This document shows, one piece after another, positions 1-8,134 of a stretch of 64,000 nucleotides of DNA. Position 1 is the first letter of the stretch, and each line of letters opens with the position of its first letter. The stretch spans positions 62,001 through 126,000 of the forward strand of contig JAZQXL010000011.1 in assembly GCA_045632845.1 (NCBI GenBank), in the 5' to 3' direction. Origin of the DNA: RGIG4140 sp045632845. Its GTDB lineage: Bacteria > Pseudomonadota > Alphaproteobacteria > CAAHEQ01 > UBA3637. The translations under genes and the position numbers were made by a program. The notes under the pieces were generated by a model that saw nothing but the letters and a program-made list of their open reading frames with translations, ran no database searches and had not been told where the DNA came from.

Positions 1-2
1 TT

Positions 3-290
3 GCTCGTCAAATAATTTGTTTCGATGATTTGTCACATTTAAGCAACAATGATATCTGCACGTTAATTAAAAAAGTGCCAGAAGATATTTTAACAACAGC
101 ACTTTTAGGGGCTGACAACAGCATACAAGAAATCTTTTTAAAAAATATCTCCCCAAAACGGTTAAGCATTTTTTTAAAACAATCAAACTTGCCACGATCT
201 GAAAAAATAAAAGAGATTGACGAAGCTCAATATTTTGTTATAAAAAAAGCACACGTTTTAATGAGCAAAAAACGAAAACGAGGATCGTAA
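3..290 (+). CDS. fliG: Flagellar motor switch protein FliG, C-terminal part (5' end outside window)
   Basis: The reading frame is open from the left window edge, so this is the 3' end of a longer gene. The last ~95 residues match the FliG C-terminal domain: an acidic FDDLSHLSNNDI segment, then LTTALLGADNSIQEIFLKN and an ISPKR segment, the helices that form the rotor ring face touching the stator. FliG sits in the switch complex at the cytoplasmic base of the flagellum. It is directly followed by flhF (TAA then ATG with no gap), so translation is likely coupled. An internal TTG at 30 could be mistaken for a start, but the open frame upstream reads well as FliG. Confidence 0.85.
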   Translation, partial: ARQIICFDDLSHLSNNDICTLIKKVPEDILTTALLGADNSIQEIFLKNISPKRLSIFLKQSNLPRSEKIKEIDEAQYFVIKKAHVLMSKKRKRGS

Positions 291-1265
291 ATGAAAATAA
301 AAACTATTTTTGCACCCAGCATTCCTAAAGCAATGGAAGAAATCCGTGAGTTTTATGGAGAACAAGCGGTTATTATTTCTACATCCCGTGTTTCAAACAA
401 AGGTGTTAAACTCATTATTGCAACAGAAGAAAAAACAAATGAAACCGATTTATTTTCAAGTGTAAATGATAAAAGAATAGAACAAAGAAGAGCCTTTTTT
501 CAAGATATATTTAAGCAGCACTCCTTTCCTGATGAATTTATTGAACGGCTTACGTTTACATCCCTAAAAAAAACAATTAAAAACCAAGATGAAAAACTCT
601 TAACCAATACCTTTGACGAACTTTTTCATTTCAAACCACTTTATCCTATCGAAAAAAACACAATTTATGTTTTCGTTGGGAACACGGGATCAGGAAAAAC
701 ATTAACATTAAAAAAGATGGCTTTACAAGCAAAAAAAGAGCATTTAAAACCTTGTATCATTACATTAGATACAGAAAAAAGTGGAGCGCTTCCTGATATA
801 AAAAATTTTTCAAAAATGCTTCAAATTCCTTGTACCGTTGTCAAAAACATCAAAGAACTTAACGAAACAACCACATTAATGCGACTGTCTTATAATTATA
901 TTTTAATTGATACACCAAGTATCAACCCTTATAAAACAACAGATCTTGAAAAATTAAAATCAATCAAGCAACAAATCAGTGATGCCGAATTTGTTCTAAC
1001 AATGCCAGCAGGGCTAGATCCACAAGAAGCAACAGCACAAGGGGCTCTATTTTCAAAAAATGGATGCAACCTATTTATCGCAACAAAGCTTGATTGCACA
1101 ATCAAACATTTTAATATTTTGCAAACTCTTTTATACAATCAACTCTATATGGCTGCTTTTTGTTTCTCAGATAAAATAATCGACACACCCATTGAAGCAA
1201 CAGCCCAAAATCTAACCAAACTTTTCACAACAGCGAACTTGTTAACAACCGAAGGTGCACAATGA
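291..1265 (+). CDS. flhF: Flagellar biosynthesis SRP-type GTPase FlhF
   Basis: A 324-residue protein of the SRP/FtsY GTPase family that helps place the flagellum at the cell pole. The N-terminus (MKIKTIFAPSIPKAMEEI) is the typical FlhF B-domain start, followed by a variable linker. The G domain has a P-loop GNTGSGKT near residue 130, LIDTPS in place of the usual DTAG, and TKLD (G4) near residue 266. It starts right after the fliG stop and overlaps flhG by four bases (ATGA), a fliG-flhF-flhG unit. The sequence is somewhat diverged from textbook FlhF but all GTPase boxes are visible. Confidence 0.88.
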   Translation: MKIKTIFAPSIPKAMEEIREFYGEQAVIISTSRVSNKGVKLIIATEEKTNETDLFSSVNDKRIEQRRAFFQDIFKQHSFPDEFIERLTFTSLKKTIKNQDEKLLTNTFDELFHFKPLYPIEKNTIYVFVGNTGSGKTLTLKKMALQAKKEHLKPCIITLDTEKSGALPDIKNFSKMLQIPCTVVKNIKELNETTTLMRLSYNYILIDTPSINPYKTTDLEKLKSIKQQISDAEFVLTMPAGLDPQEATAQGALFSKNGCNLFIATKLDCTIKHFNILQTLLYNQLYMAAFCFSDKIIDTPIEATAQNLTKLFTTANLLTTEGAQ

Positions 1266-2044
1266 TAACACAAACAAACAAAACATCCAACAATCCTTTA
1301 TCACGCATCGGTGGCAGAAATATTTTTGCCATCGCCTCAGGAAAAGGCGGTGTCGGAAAAACATGGGTTGCCATATCCTTAGCACACGCCTTTGCTTTAA
1401 AGGGTGAAAAAGTCTTGTTAATTGATGGCGACTTAGGCCTTTCAAACATCGATATTCAACTTGGGTTAACAAGCATTCGTGATATTGGGGTAGTTTTAAC
1501 ACATAATGCACCTTTAAACAGCGCCATTACGCATGATGAGAATATCAATTGCGATGTGCTTGCAGGACATTCTGGAAGCCAAACACTTGCTGGCTTGGAA
1601 GAAAGCAGGTTACAACTTTTGTGTGACGACATTAAAATTTTAGCAAATCACTATGACAAAGTTATCATTGATCTTGGAACAGGAATTCAAAAATCTGTGA
1701 CAACATTGGCACAAATTGCTCATGAAATTTTAGTTGTTACAACAGATTCTCCAACAGCTCTTGCTGATGCTTATGCGTTCATCAAAATTATAACTGCTTT
1801 AAAACCTGCTATAACTCTTAAAATTTTAATTAATATGGCTAACACAAAAAAAGAAGGAGAACACACTTACCATACCTTTTTAAAAGCATGCCAATCATTT
1901 TTAAATATTTCACCAACACTTGCTGGCATTATTCATTTAGATTCAATGGCAAGAGAATCTGTTCGATCACAGACTCCAATTTTAAGCGTAACACCCCTTT
2001 CTCAATCTGGAAAAGACATCCTTGAAATAGCCTCACATTATTAA
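1262..2044 (+). CDS. flhG: Flagellar number regulator FlhG (MinD/ParA ATPase)
   Basis: A 260-residue deviant-Walker-A ATPase. The motif SGKGGVGKTWVAISLA lies near residues 27-42, followed by LLIDGDLGLSNIDIQLG, the MinD/FlhG signature, and VIIDLGTG as Walker B. FlhG partners FlhF to set flagellar number and position. The start codon overlaps the flhF stop. There is little sequence before the Walker A motif, so a long FleQ-type regulator-binding extension is absent. A ParA of another system is the only real alternative; the neighbours make FlhG the better call. Confidence 0.88.
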   Translation: MITQTNKTSNNPLSRIGGRNIFAIASGKGGVGKTWVAISLAHAFALKGEKVLLIDGDLGLSNIDIQLGLTSIRDIGVVLTHNAPLNSAITHDENINCDVLAGHSGSQTLAGLEESRLQLLCDDIKILANHYDKVIIDLGTGIQKSVTTLAQIAHEILVVTTDSPTALADAYAFIKIITALKPAITLKILINMANTKKEGEHTYHTFLKACQSFLNISPTLAGIIHLDSMARESVRSQTPILSVTPLSQSGKDILEIASHY

Positions 2045-2100
2045 GCTTAAGAGACATTTTTTACCAAATACAGAATACATACAATAAAATATAGAAACCC

Positions 2101-2129
2101 TTGACTTTAGCATAAAAATGGATTATTTA
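2101..2129 (+). promoter_or_regulatory. Candidate sigma-70 promoter of secA
   Basis: TTGACT at 2101-2106 and TATTTA at 2124-2129 are separated by 17 bases. The predicted transcript would start near 2136. That leaves about 24 bases before the ATG at 2160 and rules out the upstream in-frame ATG at 2118 for this promoter. The -10 box is only a partial match. Confidence 0.45.
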
Positions 2130-2159
2130 AAATTCATTCAGTGTAATGAAAGGAAAATT

Positions 2160-4787
2160 ATGTTTTTAAAAAGTATTTTCGGATCTGCAAACGACAGATA
2201 TTTAAAAAAATTCAAAAAAACCATTAATAAAATCAACGAATTAGAGCATCAATACGAGCTTTTAAGCGATTCGCAATTAAGAAACAAAACTGAAGAATAT
2301 AAAACACGCATTCAAAATGGTGAAAATTTAGAAAGTATTTTACCAGAAGCATTTGCAAGTGTTAGAGAAGCTGCTAAACGTGTTTTAGGATTACGTCCTT
2401 TTGATGTTCAGTTGTTAGGTGGTATTATTTTAAATAATGGGCAGATTGCCGAAATGCGCACAGGTGAAGGGAAAACTCTTGTTGCAACAATGCCTGTTTA
2501 TTTAAACGCCTTAACAGGGAAAGGTGTTCATGTTGTTACGGTTAATGACTATCTTGCTAAACGTGATAGCGAATGGATGGGACAAATTTATCGTTTCTTG
2601 GGTTTAACTGTTGGCTGTATTGTCCACGATATGTCAACAACTGACAGACGTGCTGCTTACAATGCTGATATCACCTACGCAACAAACAATGAGTTAGGAT
2701 TTGATTACCTTAGAGACAATATGCGCTTTGAAATTAAAGAAATGGTTCAACGCCCATTCTATTATGCAATTGTTGATGAAGTTGACTCTATTTTAATTGA
2801 CGAAGCTAGAACTCCATTAATTATTTCTGGTCCTGCTGAAAACTCTTCTGAACGATATATTGCAATTGATAAATTGGTTCGCACAGTTAAACCAGAACAT
2901 TATGAAAAAGACGAAAAACATAAAAACGTTTCTTTAACAGAACTTGGATCAGAATACATCGAACAACTCCTTGCTGATGAAAACCTCATTCAAGGTTCTT
3001 TGTATGACACTCACAACATTGCATTTGTCCATCACATTGATCAAGCTTTAAAAGCAAATACACTTTTTACAAGAGATAAAGATTATATCATCAAAGATGG
3101 TCAAGTTATCATTATTGACGAATTTACAGGGCGTATGATGCATGGTCGCCGTTACTCTGATGGTTTGCACCAAGCAATTGAAGCAAAGGAAGGGGTTGAA
3201 ATTCAACCTGAAAACCAAACATTGGCTTCAATCACATTCCAAAACTATTTTAGAATGTATCCAAAATTGGCAGGTATGACCGGTACTGCAATGACTGAAG
3301 CAAGCGAATTTGATGACATTTATCGTTTGCCTGTTATTGAAATTCCAACAAACAAAGAACCTCAACGAAAAGATGAAAATGATGTCATCTATCGTACAGC
3401 TGAAGAGAAATATGAAGCCATTATTGAAGATGTCAAACAAGCCCATGCAAAAGGACAACCTGTTTTAATTGGGACTGCTTCTATTGAAAAATCTGAAATT
3501 TTAGCAGATTTAATGAAACGAAAAACATCTATTCCATTTAATGTGTTAAACGCACGTCACCATGAACAAGAAGCTAAAATTATCGCTCAAGCGGGTGCTC
3601 CTGGTGCAGTTACCATTGCTACAAATATGGCTGGTCGTGGTACCGATATTCAATTAGGTGGTAATATTGAAATGCTCTTGCAAGAAGCATTAGAAAGTAA
3701 CCCAACAGCAGACAAAGAAACTCTCCTAGCCAAAATTAAAGCTGATGTTCAGGAGAAAAAAGAACAAGTTTTAAAAGCTGGCGGTCTTTTTGTTTTAGGT
3801 TCAGAGCGTCACGAAAGTCGCCGCATTGACAACCAATTAAGAGGGCGCTCTGGCCGTCAAGGTGATCCTGGGTTATCCAGATTCTATGTTTCATTAGAAG
3901 ATGATCTTATGCGGATATTTGGCGCAAACAGAATCCAAAATCTTTTACCAAAATTAGGATTAAAACGTGGTGAACCAATCACTCACAACTTCATCACAAA
4001 AGCACTTGCTGTTGCACAAAAGAAAGTTGAAACATATCACTTTGATGTTCGCAAAAACCTTCTCAAATTTGATGATGTTATGAACGATCAACGCAAAGCT
4101 ATTTATGAACAACGCAAAGAATTAATGCTTGCATCTTCTGTTTCAGATACACTTGCTGAAATGCGTTTAGATACCATTCAAAATGTTATCTATGATTTGG
4201 CTCCAGAACGTTCAAATCCTGAAGATTGGAGCGCAGAATTATTGTCAAAAGAAGTTGCTAGAATTTTTGCCATCGATGTTCCATTTAGTTCTTGGGTCAA
4301 CGAACTTGGCATCAGACCAGAAACAATGGTTGAAAGATTAGATCATCTCCTTCAAAAAGACATTGATGCAAAAATGAGTATCCTTCCTGAAGATGTTAAA
4401 AACAACTTAGAAAAGAGCATTCTAATTCAGGTTATTGATCAAATGTGGAAAGAACACTTGCAAACACTTGACTTTATGAAAACAGCCATCAACCTTCGTG
4501 CTTATGGCCAAAGAAACCCTCTAAACGAATATAAGAGAGAAGCTTTTATATTGTTTGAAACGCTTTTAAATAAAGTAAGGGAAAAAGTTACAGAACTAAT
4601 CTGTCACATGCAATTGCAAATTCAAACTCAACCGAATAATGAAATGAAAGAAAGTCATCCACATCCAGTTGATCCAACAACAGAAGATCCCTTTTCTACA
4701 CCAGAAGGACAAATTTCAAGAAACGCGCCTTGTCCTTGCGGATCACAAAAGAAATATAAACACTGTTGTGGGGCAATTAAAAATTAA
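2160..4787 (+). CDS. secA: Preprotein translocase motor ATPase SecA
   Basis: An 875-residue SecA, the cytoplasmic motor that pushes preproteins through SecYEG. Visible parts: N-terminal MFLKSIFGSANDRYLKK; Walker A MRTGEGKTL near residue 99; Walker B region IVDEVDSILIDEARTPLI; GTDIQLGGNIE; RQGDPG; and a C-terminal SEC-C zinc motif CPCGSQKKYKHCC. I chose ATG 2160 because AAAGGAAA lies just upstream and the SecA family starts with MFLK..; the ATG at 2118 would add 14 residues that are not SecA-like. The pilin-like gene begins 11 bases after the stop, so it may be read through from secA. Confidence 0.97.
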   Translation: MFLKSIFGSANDRYLKKFKKTINKINELEHQYELLSDSQLRNKTEEYKTRIQNGENLESILPEAFASVREAAKRVLGLRPFDVQLLGGIILNNGQIAEMRTGEGKTLVATMPVYLNALTGKGVHVVTVNDYLAKRDSEWMGQIYRFLGLTVGCIVHDMSTTDRRAAYNADITYATNNELGFDYLRDNMRFEIKEMVQRPFYYAIVDEVDSILIDEARTPLIISGPAENSSERYIAIDKLVRTVKPEHYEKDEKHKNVSLTELGSEYIEQLLADENLIQGSLYDTHNIAFVHHIDQALKANTLFTRDKDYIIKDGQVIIIDEFTGRMMHGRRYSDGLHQAIEAKEGVEIQPENQTLASITFQNYFRMYPKLAGMTGTAMTEASEFDDIYRLPVIEIPTNKEPQRKDENDVIYRTAEEKYEAIIEDVKQAHAKGQPVLIGTASIEKSEILADLMKRKTSIPFNVLNARHHEQEAKIIAQAGAPGAVTIATNMAGRGTDIQLGGNIEMLLQEALESNPTADKETLLAKIKADVQEKKEQVLKAGGLFVLGSERHESRRIDNQLRGRSGRQGDPGLSRFYVSLEDDLMRIFGANRIQNLLPKLGLKRGEPITHNFITKALAVAQKKVETYHFDVRKNLLKFDDVMNDQRKAIYEQRKELMLASSVSDTLAEMRLDTIQNVIYDLAPERSNPEDWSAELLSKEVARIFAIDVPFSSWVNELGIRPETMVERLDHLLQKDIDAKMSILPEDVKNNLEKSILIQVIDQMWKEHLQTLDFMKTAINLRAYGQRNPLNEYKREAFILFETLLNKVREKVTELICHMQLQIQTQPNNEMKESHPHPVDPTTEDPFSTPEGQISRNAPCPCGSQKKYKHCCGAIKN

Positions 4788-4797
4788 GGAGGTAAAT

Positions 4798-5217
4798 ATG
4801 AAGAAAAAAGAACAATTAGGCCGCTCAATGGTTGAAATGCTCGCAGTTCTTTCTGTTATAGGAATTTTGTCAATTGGTGGGCTTGCAGGATACAGTTTAT
4901 CCGCTCAACGTATTCAAATCAACAACGTCATGGATACAGCAACAAAATTTTCAGCAAGAGGTGTTGGCGGCAGATCGTACAGTAGCTTAGCTGCTGCAGG
5001 GATTGACAGTCCAAACGGCGTTGAAATGGTCTTAGATGAAGCAGGAAATGTTTGCATACAAAACTTCCCCAAATCATCTGTTAGCGAAAAACGTTTATTT
5101 GCAGCATTCAAAGCACAAGCCTCTAGTTATGAAGTTAAGGGAACTTCATCCGTTTACATTAATGGGACAAGAAAAAATTGCGATATTGTGCTTTCATTTG
5201 GAAAAAAAATAAAATAA
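4798..5217 (+). CDS. Type IV pilin-like protein with G|RSMVEM prepilin motif
   Basis: A 139-residue protein with a class III (prepilin) leader. MKKKEQLG is followed by RSMVEMLAVLSVIGILSIGG: Gly at -1, Glu at +5 and a hydrophobic helix, so a prepilin peptidase should cut after Gly8. Arg at +1 is unusual, as +1 is usually hydrophobic. Two Cys residues in the C-terminal half (GNVCIQN and RKNCDIV) could form the usual pilin disulfide. A strong ribosome site AAGGAGG precedes the ATG. It is a plausible subunit of the type IVb system at 26597-36613; a similar leader recurs at 43482. Whether major or minor pilin cannot be told from sequence. Confidence 0.8.
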   Translation: MKKKEQLGRSMVEMLAVLSVIGILSIGGLAGYSLSAQRIQINNVMDTATKFSARGVGGRSYSSLAAAGIDSPNGVEMVLDEAGNVCIQNFPKSSVSEKRLFAAFKAQASSYEVKGTSSVYINGTRKNCDIVLSFGKKIK

Positions 5218-5234
5218 GGCCAAATACAGATAAA

Positions 5235-5285
5235 AAAGTGCAATTTTTCGCATAATATCAATATGGTATTTTTTTATTGCACTTT
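5235..5285 (+). terminator. Inverted repeat after the pilin gene, possible terminator
   Basis: AAAGTGCAAT at 5235-5244 pairs perfectly with ATTGCACTTT at 5276-5285. The loop is long (31 bases) and no U-run follows on the plus strand, so intrinsic termination is uncertain; it could be an mRNA-end-protecting stem instead. Confidence 0.3.
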
Positions 5286-5338
5286 CAAAAAAGAAAGTAT
5301 ACTATTTTGTTATTGAGGGACTAAAAAATAGGTGAATC

Positions 5339-5941
5339 ATGAAGAAATACAAATATATAACTGTCTGGGCTGGTGCTGCACCAACAATTTCTGCGTGCCA
5401 TTATGAACCTATGTATGAGATTGGACAAATCCTAGCTCAAAACAAAATTACAATGGTGTATGGTATTGGTGATGAAGGAATGATGGGTGCCGCTTTTAAA
5501 GGCGTAAGAAGCAAAAAAGGAAAAGTCAAAGGCATTACAACATCCAAACTTTTAGAATTACAATGTAAAGATCCAGACTTGTTTCAAAAAGGTGAAATTG
5601 AAGTTGTTGAGTCTCTGAACGTAAGAAAACGCAAAATGATGGAGCTTGGTGAGGTTATTTTAGCGGGACCAGGCGGTTGGGGAACTCTTGATGAAATTTC
5701 AAATTTTGCAGTATTAATCCAAACGGGTGAAATCAAGAAAAAACCTCTCATCTTTTTAAATTTCAATAATTTTTGGGCTCCATTTGGTGAATTGATTTTT
5801 AACATGCTTCAAGAAGGAACACTCAATCAAGATAAAGTTGATTTTATTGAATTTGCAAATTCACCAGAAGAATTATTTGAAGCCATTGAAAAAGTCCAAA
5901 CCAGATTGGATGCGGCCAAAAAAGTAAAACAAAAAAAATAG
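5339..5941 (+). CDS. LOG-family nucleotide phosphoribohydrolase
   Basis: A 200-residue member of the LOG (lysine decarboxylase-like, TIGR00730 type) family. These enzymes split nucleoside 5'-monophosphates, in some members cytokinin riboside monophosphates, into base and ribose 5-phosphate. The hallmark PGGWGTLDE sits near residues 110-118, preceded by the family's Arg-Lys segment (VRKRKMMELGE). The N-terminus (VWAGAAP) is a variant of the usual CGSS nucleotide-binding loop. AGGTGA precedes the ATG, and TATACT at 5298-5303 could be its -10 box. It is followed after 10 bases by a TPR gene and then nupC, which suggests a nucleotide or nucleoside salvage unit. Substrate unknown. Confidence 0.8.
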   Translation: MKKYKYITVWAGAAPTISACHYEPMYEIGQILAQNKITMVYGIGDEGMMGAAFKGVRSKKGKVKGITTSKLLELQCKDPDLFQKGEIEVVESLNVRKRKMMELGEVILAGPGGWGTLDEISNFAVLIQTGEIKKKPLIFLNFNNFWAPFGELIFNMLQEGTLNQDKVDFIEFANSPEELFEAIEKVQTRLDAAKKVKQKK

Positions 5942-5951
5942 GGGCTAAAAA

Positions 5952-6854
5952 ATGAAACATAGATATCTTGTCTCTTTTTTATTTTCGCTTGTTTTTCATT
6001 CAACAATTACGTTTGCTACAAGTGAAGGATTAGATGCTTACAATGCTGGGATGAATGCCTACAAACGACAAGAGTATCAAAATGCTGTTTACGCCTTTGA
6101 ACATGCCGTCAATCTAGATGAAAAACTTTATAACGCATGGTGCATGCTTGGATTATCTTATATTTTGAATGATGAACCTCAAAAAGGTGAAAAAACATAT
6201 TTACAAGCCATAGATGCATTTCCAAACGAGTGGAAAGCTCATTCACTACTGGCAGAATTTTACGAAAGTCAAAATAATCATGAAGAAGCATTGGTTCACT
6301 ATCGCAAAAGCTCTGAATTAATGCCTGAAAAAGAAGCTAAAAAAAATCAAGACAAAATAATATCCATTCAAAAAAAACAAGCTGAAACCTGGAGCGTTTC
6401 AGAAACTGAAAAAGAAAATATATTGTCAAACATTATGGTTCCTTTTGACAAAAACGTTTGGCGATCGGCTCTTGTTGAAAAGAAAAAAAATGCACTTCAT
6501 GTTGTTTATGCCCTTAAAAATGAAAATTTTCGTTCAGGAAAATGGAGTAGAATTGTTGATATAACTTGCACTTATACAGCAAAGCAGGATGCAACACATT
6601 TTAACAAAATTAATGAATGGATGGCATCAACATACAAAAAAAGCCAAGCAGACATGGATACTATTGAAAAAACTACAACCTCTAGATTGTATGAAAGTAT
6701 TATTCATGACAAAAAATTAAATATTTTGGGATATATAACTCCGGCCAAAAATGGTTTTTGCATTTATCAATTTATGTATAAGAAAAAAATATCCGCAAAA
6801 GAAAAAAACAAATGGATGCAAAACATCAAAAAAATAACTGTTAGAAAATTTTAA
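5952..6854 (+). CDS. Secreted TPR-repeat protein
   Basis: A 300-residue protein with a Sec signal peptide (cut probably after FATS, about residue 24). Residues ~27-130 hold about three TPR helices pairs, seen in AYNAGMNAYKRQEYQNAVYAF, LYNAWCMLGLSYILNDEPQKG and WKAHSLLAEFYESQNNHEEAL. The C-terminal ~170 residues are Lys-rich and match nothing I recognise. It probably works in the periplasm as a scaffold. It lies 10 bases after the LOG gene and 11 before nupC, so the three are likely co-transcribed. Confidence 0.7.
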   Translation: MKHRYLVSFLFSLVFHSTITFATSEGLDAYNAGMNAYKRQEYQNAVYAFEHAVNLDEKLYNAWCMLGLSYILNDEPQKGEKTYLQAIDAFPNEWKAHSLLAEFYESQNNHEEALVHYRKSSELMPEKEAKKNQDKIISIQKKQAETWSVSETEKENILSNIMVPFDKNVWRSALVEKKKNALHVVYALKNENFRSGKWSRIVDITCTYTAKQDATHFNKINEWMASTYKKSQADMDTIEKTTTSRLYESIIHDKKLNILGYITPAKNGFCIYQFMYKKKISAKEKNKWMQNIKKITVRKF

Positions 6855-6865
6855 GTGAGTACACC

Positions 6866-8134
6866 ATGGGTTTTTTAGGTATTATTGCTATTTTAGGATT
6901 ATGTTTTTTAATTTCAAATAACAGAAAAAACATCAATTATAGGACTGTATTTGTCGGGTTAGTTTTACAATTTTTAATTGCTTTTTTTATTCTAAAAACA
7001 ACAGCAGGCCAAATCATTTTTAAAGCTTTGGGCAATGGTATTCAAAAGATTTTAAACTTTGCAGTTGAAGGTGGAAACTTTGTTTTTGGCTTTTTAACAG
7101 ATAGACCACAAACATTGGTTGAAGTTCTTGGTGACGGAGCTAATTTTGTTTTTGCACTCACTTTAATCCCTGTTTTAATTTTTGTAATGGTTCTTGTAAA
7201 TATTCTCTACTATTGGGGAATTATGCAAAGGATAATTCTTGTTTTTGGAAAAGGGATGTACAAATTAATGAACATCACTGGAGCAGAAGCAATTTCAAAC
7301 ATTGCAAGCGCATTTATTGGACAAGTTGAAGCTCAGATGCTTATTCAACCCCACTTAAAAAAAATGACCATGTCTCAACTTTTGGCCTCAATGACTGGCT
7401 CATTGGCCTGTATATCTGGAAGTATTATGGCTGTTTATATTGGCATGGGTGTTCCAGCTGAATATCTTCTGGCAGCAAGTTTTATGGCTGCTCCTGGCGC
7501 TTTAGTTGTTTCAAAAATTATTTATCCTGAAGAAAAAAAATTGGCTCCAGAAAAAGAAATTTCTTTAAATAAAGAAGTTTCATCTATTAACTTAATTGAC
7601 GCCATTGCTCAAGGGGCAACAACAGGTTTAAAAGTTGGAGCAAATATCATTGCAATGATTATTGGGCTTATTGCTTTGATTGCATTTTTTAACTACTGTT
7701 TAACCTTGTTTGGTTCATTCCTTGTTCAAACATTAAATGTACCAGCTCAAATTGGTGTGTTAGATGTTCAAAATCTATCTTTAAGCGGTTTACTTGGATT
7801 GTGTTTTTCAGGTTTTGCATTTATTTTAGGAGTTCCCATATCAGAAATATTCACCGTAGGTTCTTTGATGGGTGAAAAACTCGTATTTAATGAATTTATT
7901 GCCTATATGCACATGACAAGTTTGGACACACCACTTTCTCCAAAAGCATTAATTATTGCTTCATTTGCTCTCTGTGGATTTGCAAATTTTGGCTCTATTG
8001 CTATGCAAATTGGTGGTATAGGTGAACTTGCACCAGAACGCAGAAAAGACCTTGCAAAACTTGGTTACAAGGCCTTAGTTGCAGGAACATTAACCTCTTA
8101 TATTTCTGCAGCTATTGCTGGGATTTTGCTCTAA
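6866..8134 (+). CDS. nupC: Concentrative nucleoside transporter (CNT/NupC family)
   Basis: A 422-residue inner-membrane protein with about ten hydrophobic segments. Family features include the N-terminal MGFLGIIAILGLCFLIS, the conserved GQVEAQMLIQPHL segment, MTGSLACISGSIMAVYIGMG, and a C-terminal FALCGFANFGSIAMQIGGIG with the family's G-F-A-N-F motif. CNT proteins take up nucleosides with H+ or Na+. Linkage to a LOG-type hydrolase suggests nucleoside scavenging. Its last 23 bases overlap the 3' end of anmK on the other strand. Confidence 0.9.
   Translation: MGFLGIIAILGLCFLISNNRKNINYRTVFVGLVLQFLIAFFILKTTAGQIIFKALGNGIQKILNFAVEGGNFVFGFLTDRPQTLVEVLGDGANFVFALTLIPVLIFVMVLVNILYYWGIMQRIILVFGKGMYKLMNITGAEAISNIASAFIGQVEAQMLIQPHLKKMTMSQLLASMTGSLACISGSIMAVYIGMGVPAEYLLAASFMAAPGALVVSKIIYPEEKKLAPEKEISLNKEVSSINLIDAIAQGATTGLKVGANIIAMIIGLIALIAFFNYCLTLFGSFLVQTLNVPAQIGVLDVQNLSLSGLLGLCFSGFAFILGVPISEIFTVGSLMGEKLVFNEFIAYMHMTSLDTPLSPKALIIASFALCGFANFGSIAMQIGGIGELAPERRKDLAKLGYKALVAGTLTSYISAAIAGILL

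Noticed and set aside
30..290. A complete small gene starting at TTG 30
   Set aside because: The frame is open to the window edge and upstream codons read as FliG, so it is the end of a longer gene.
2118..2159. Longer SecA N-terminus from ATG 2118
   Set aside because: No ribosome site, overlaps the likely -10 box, and family start MFLK fits ATG 2160.
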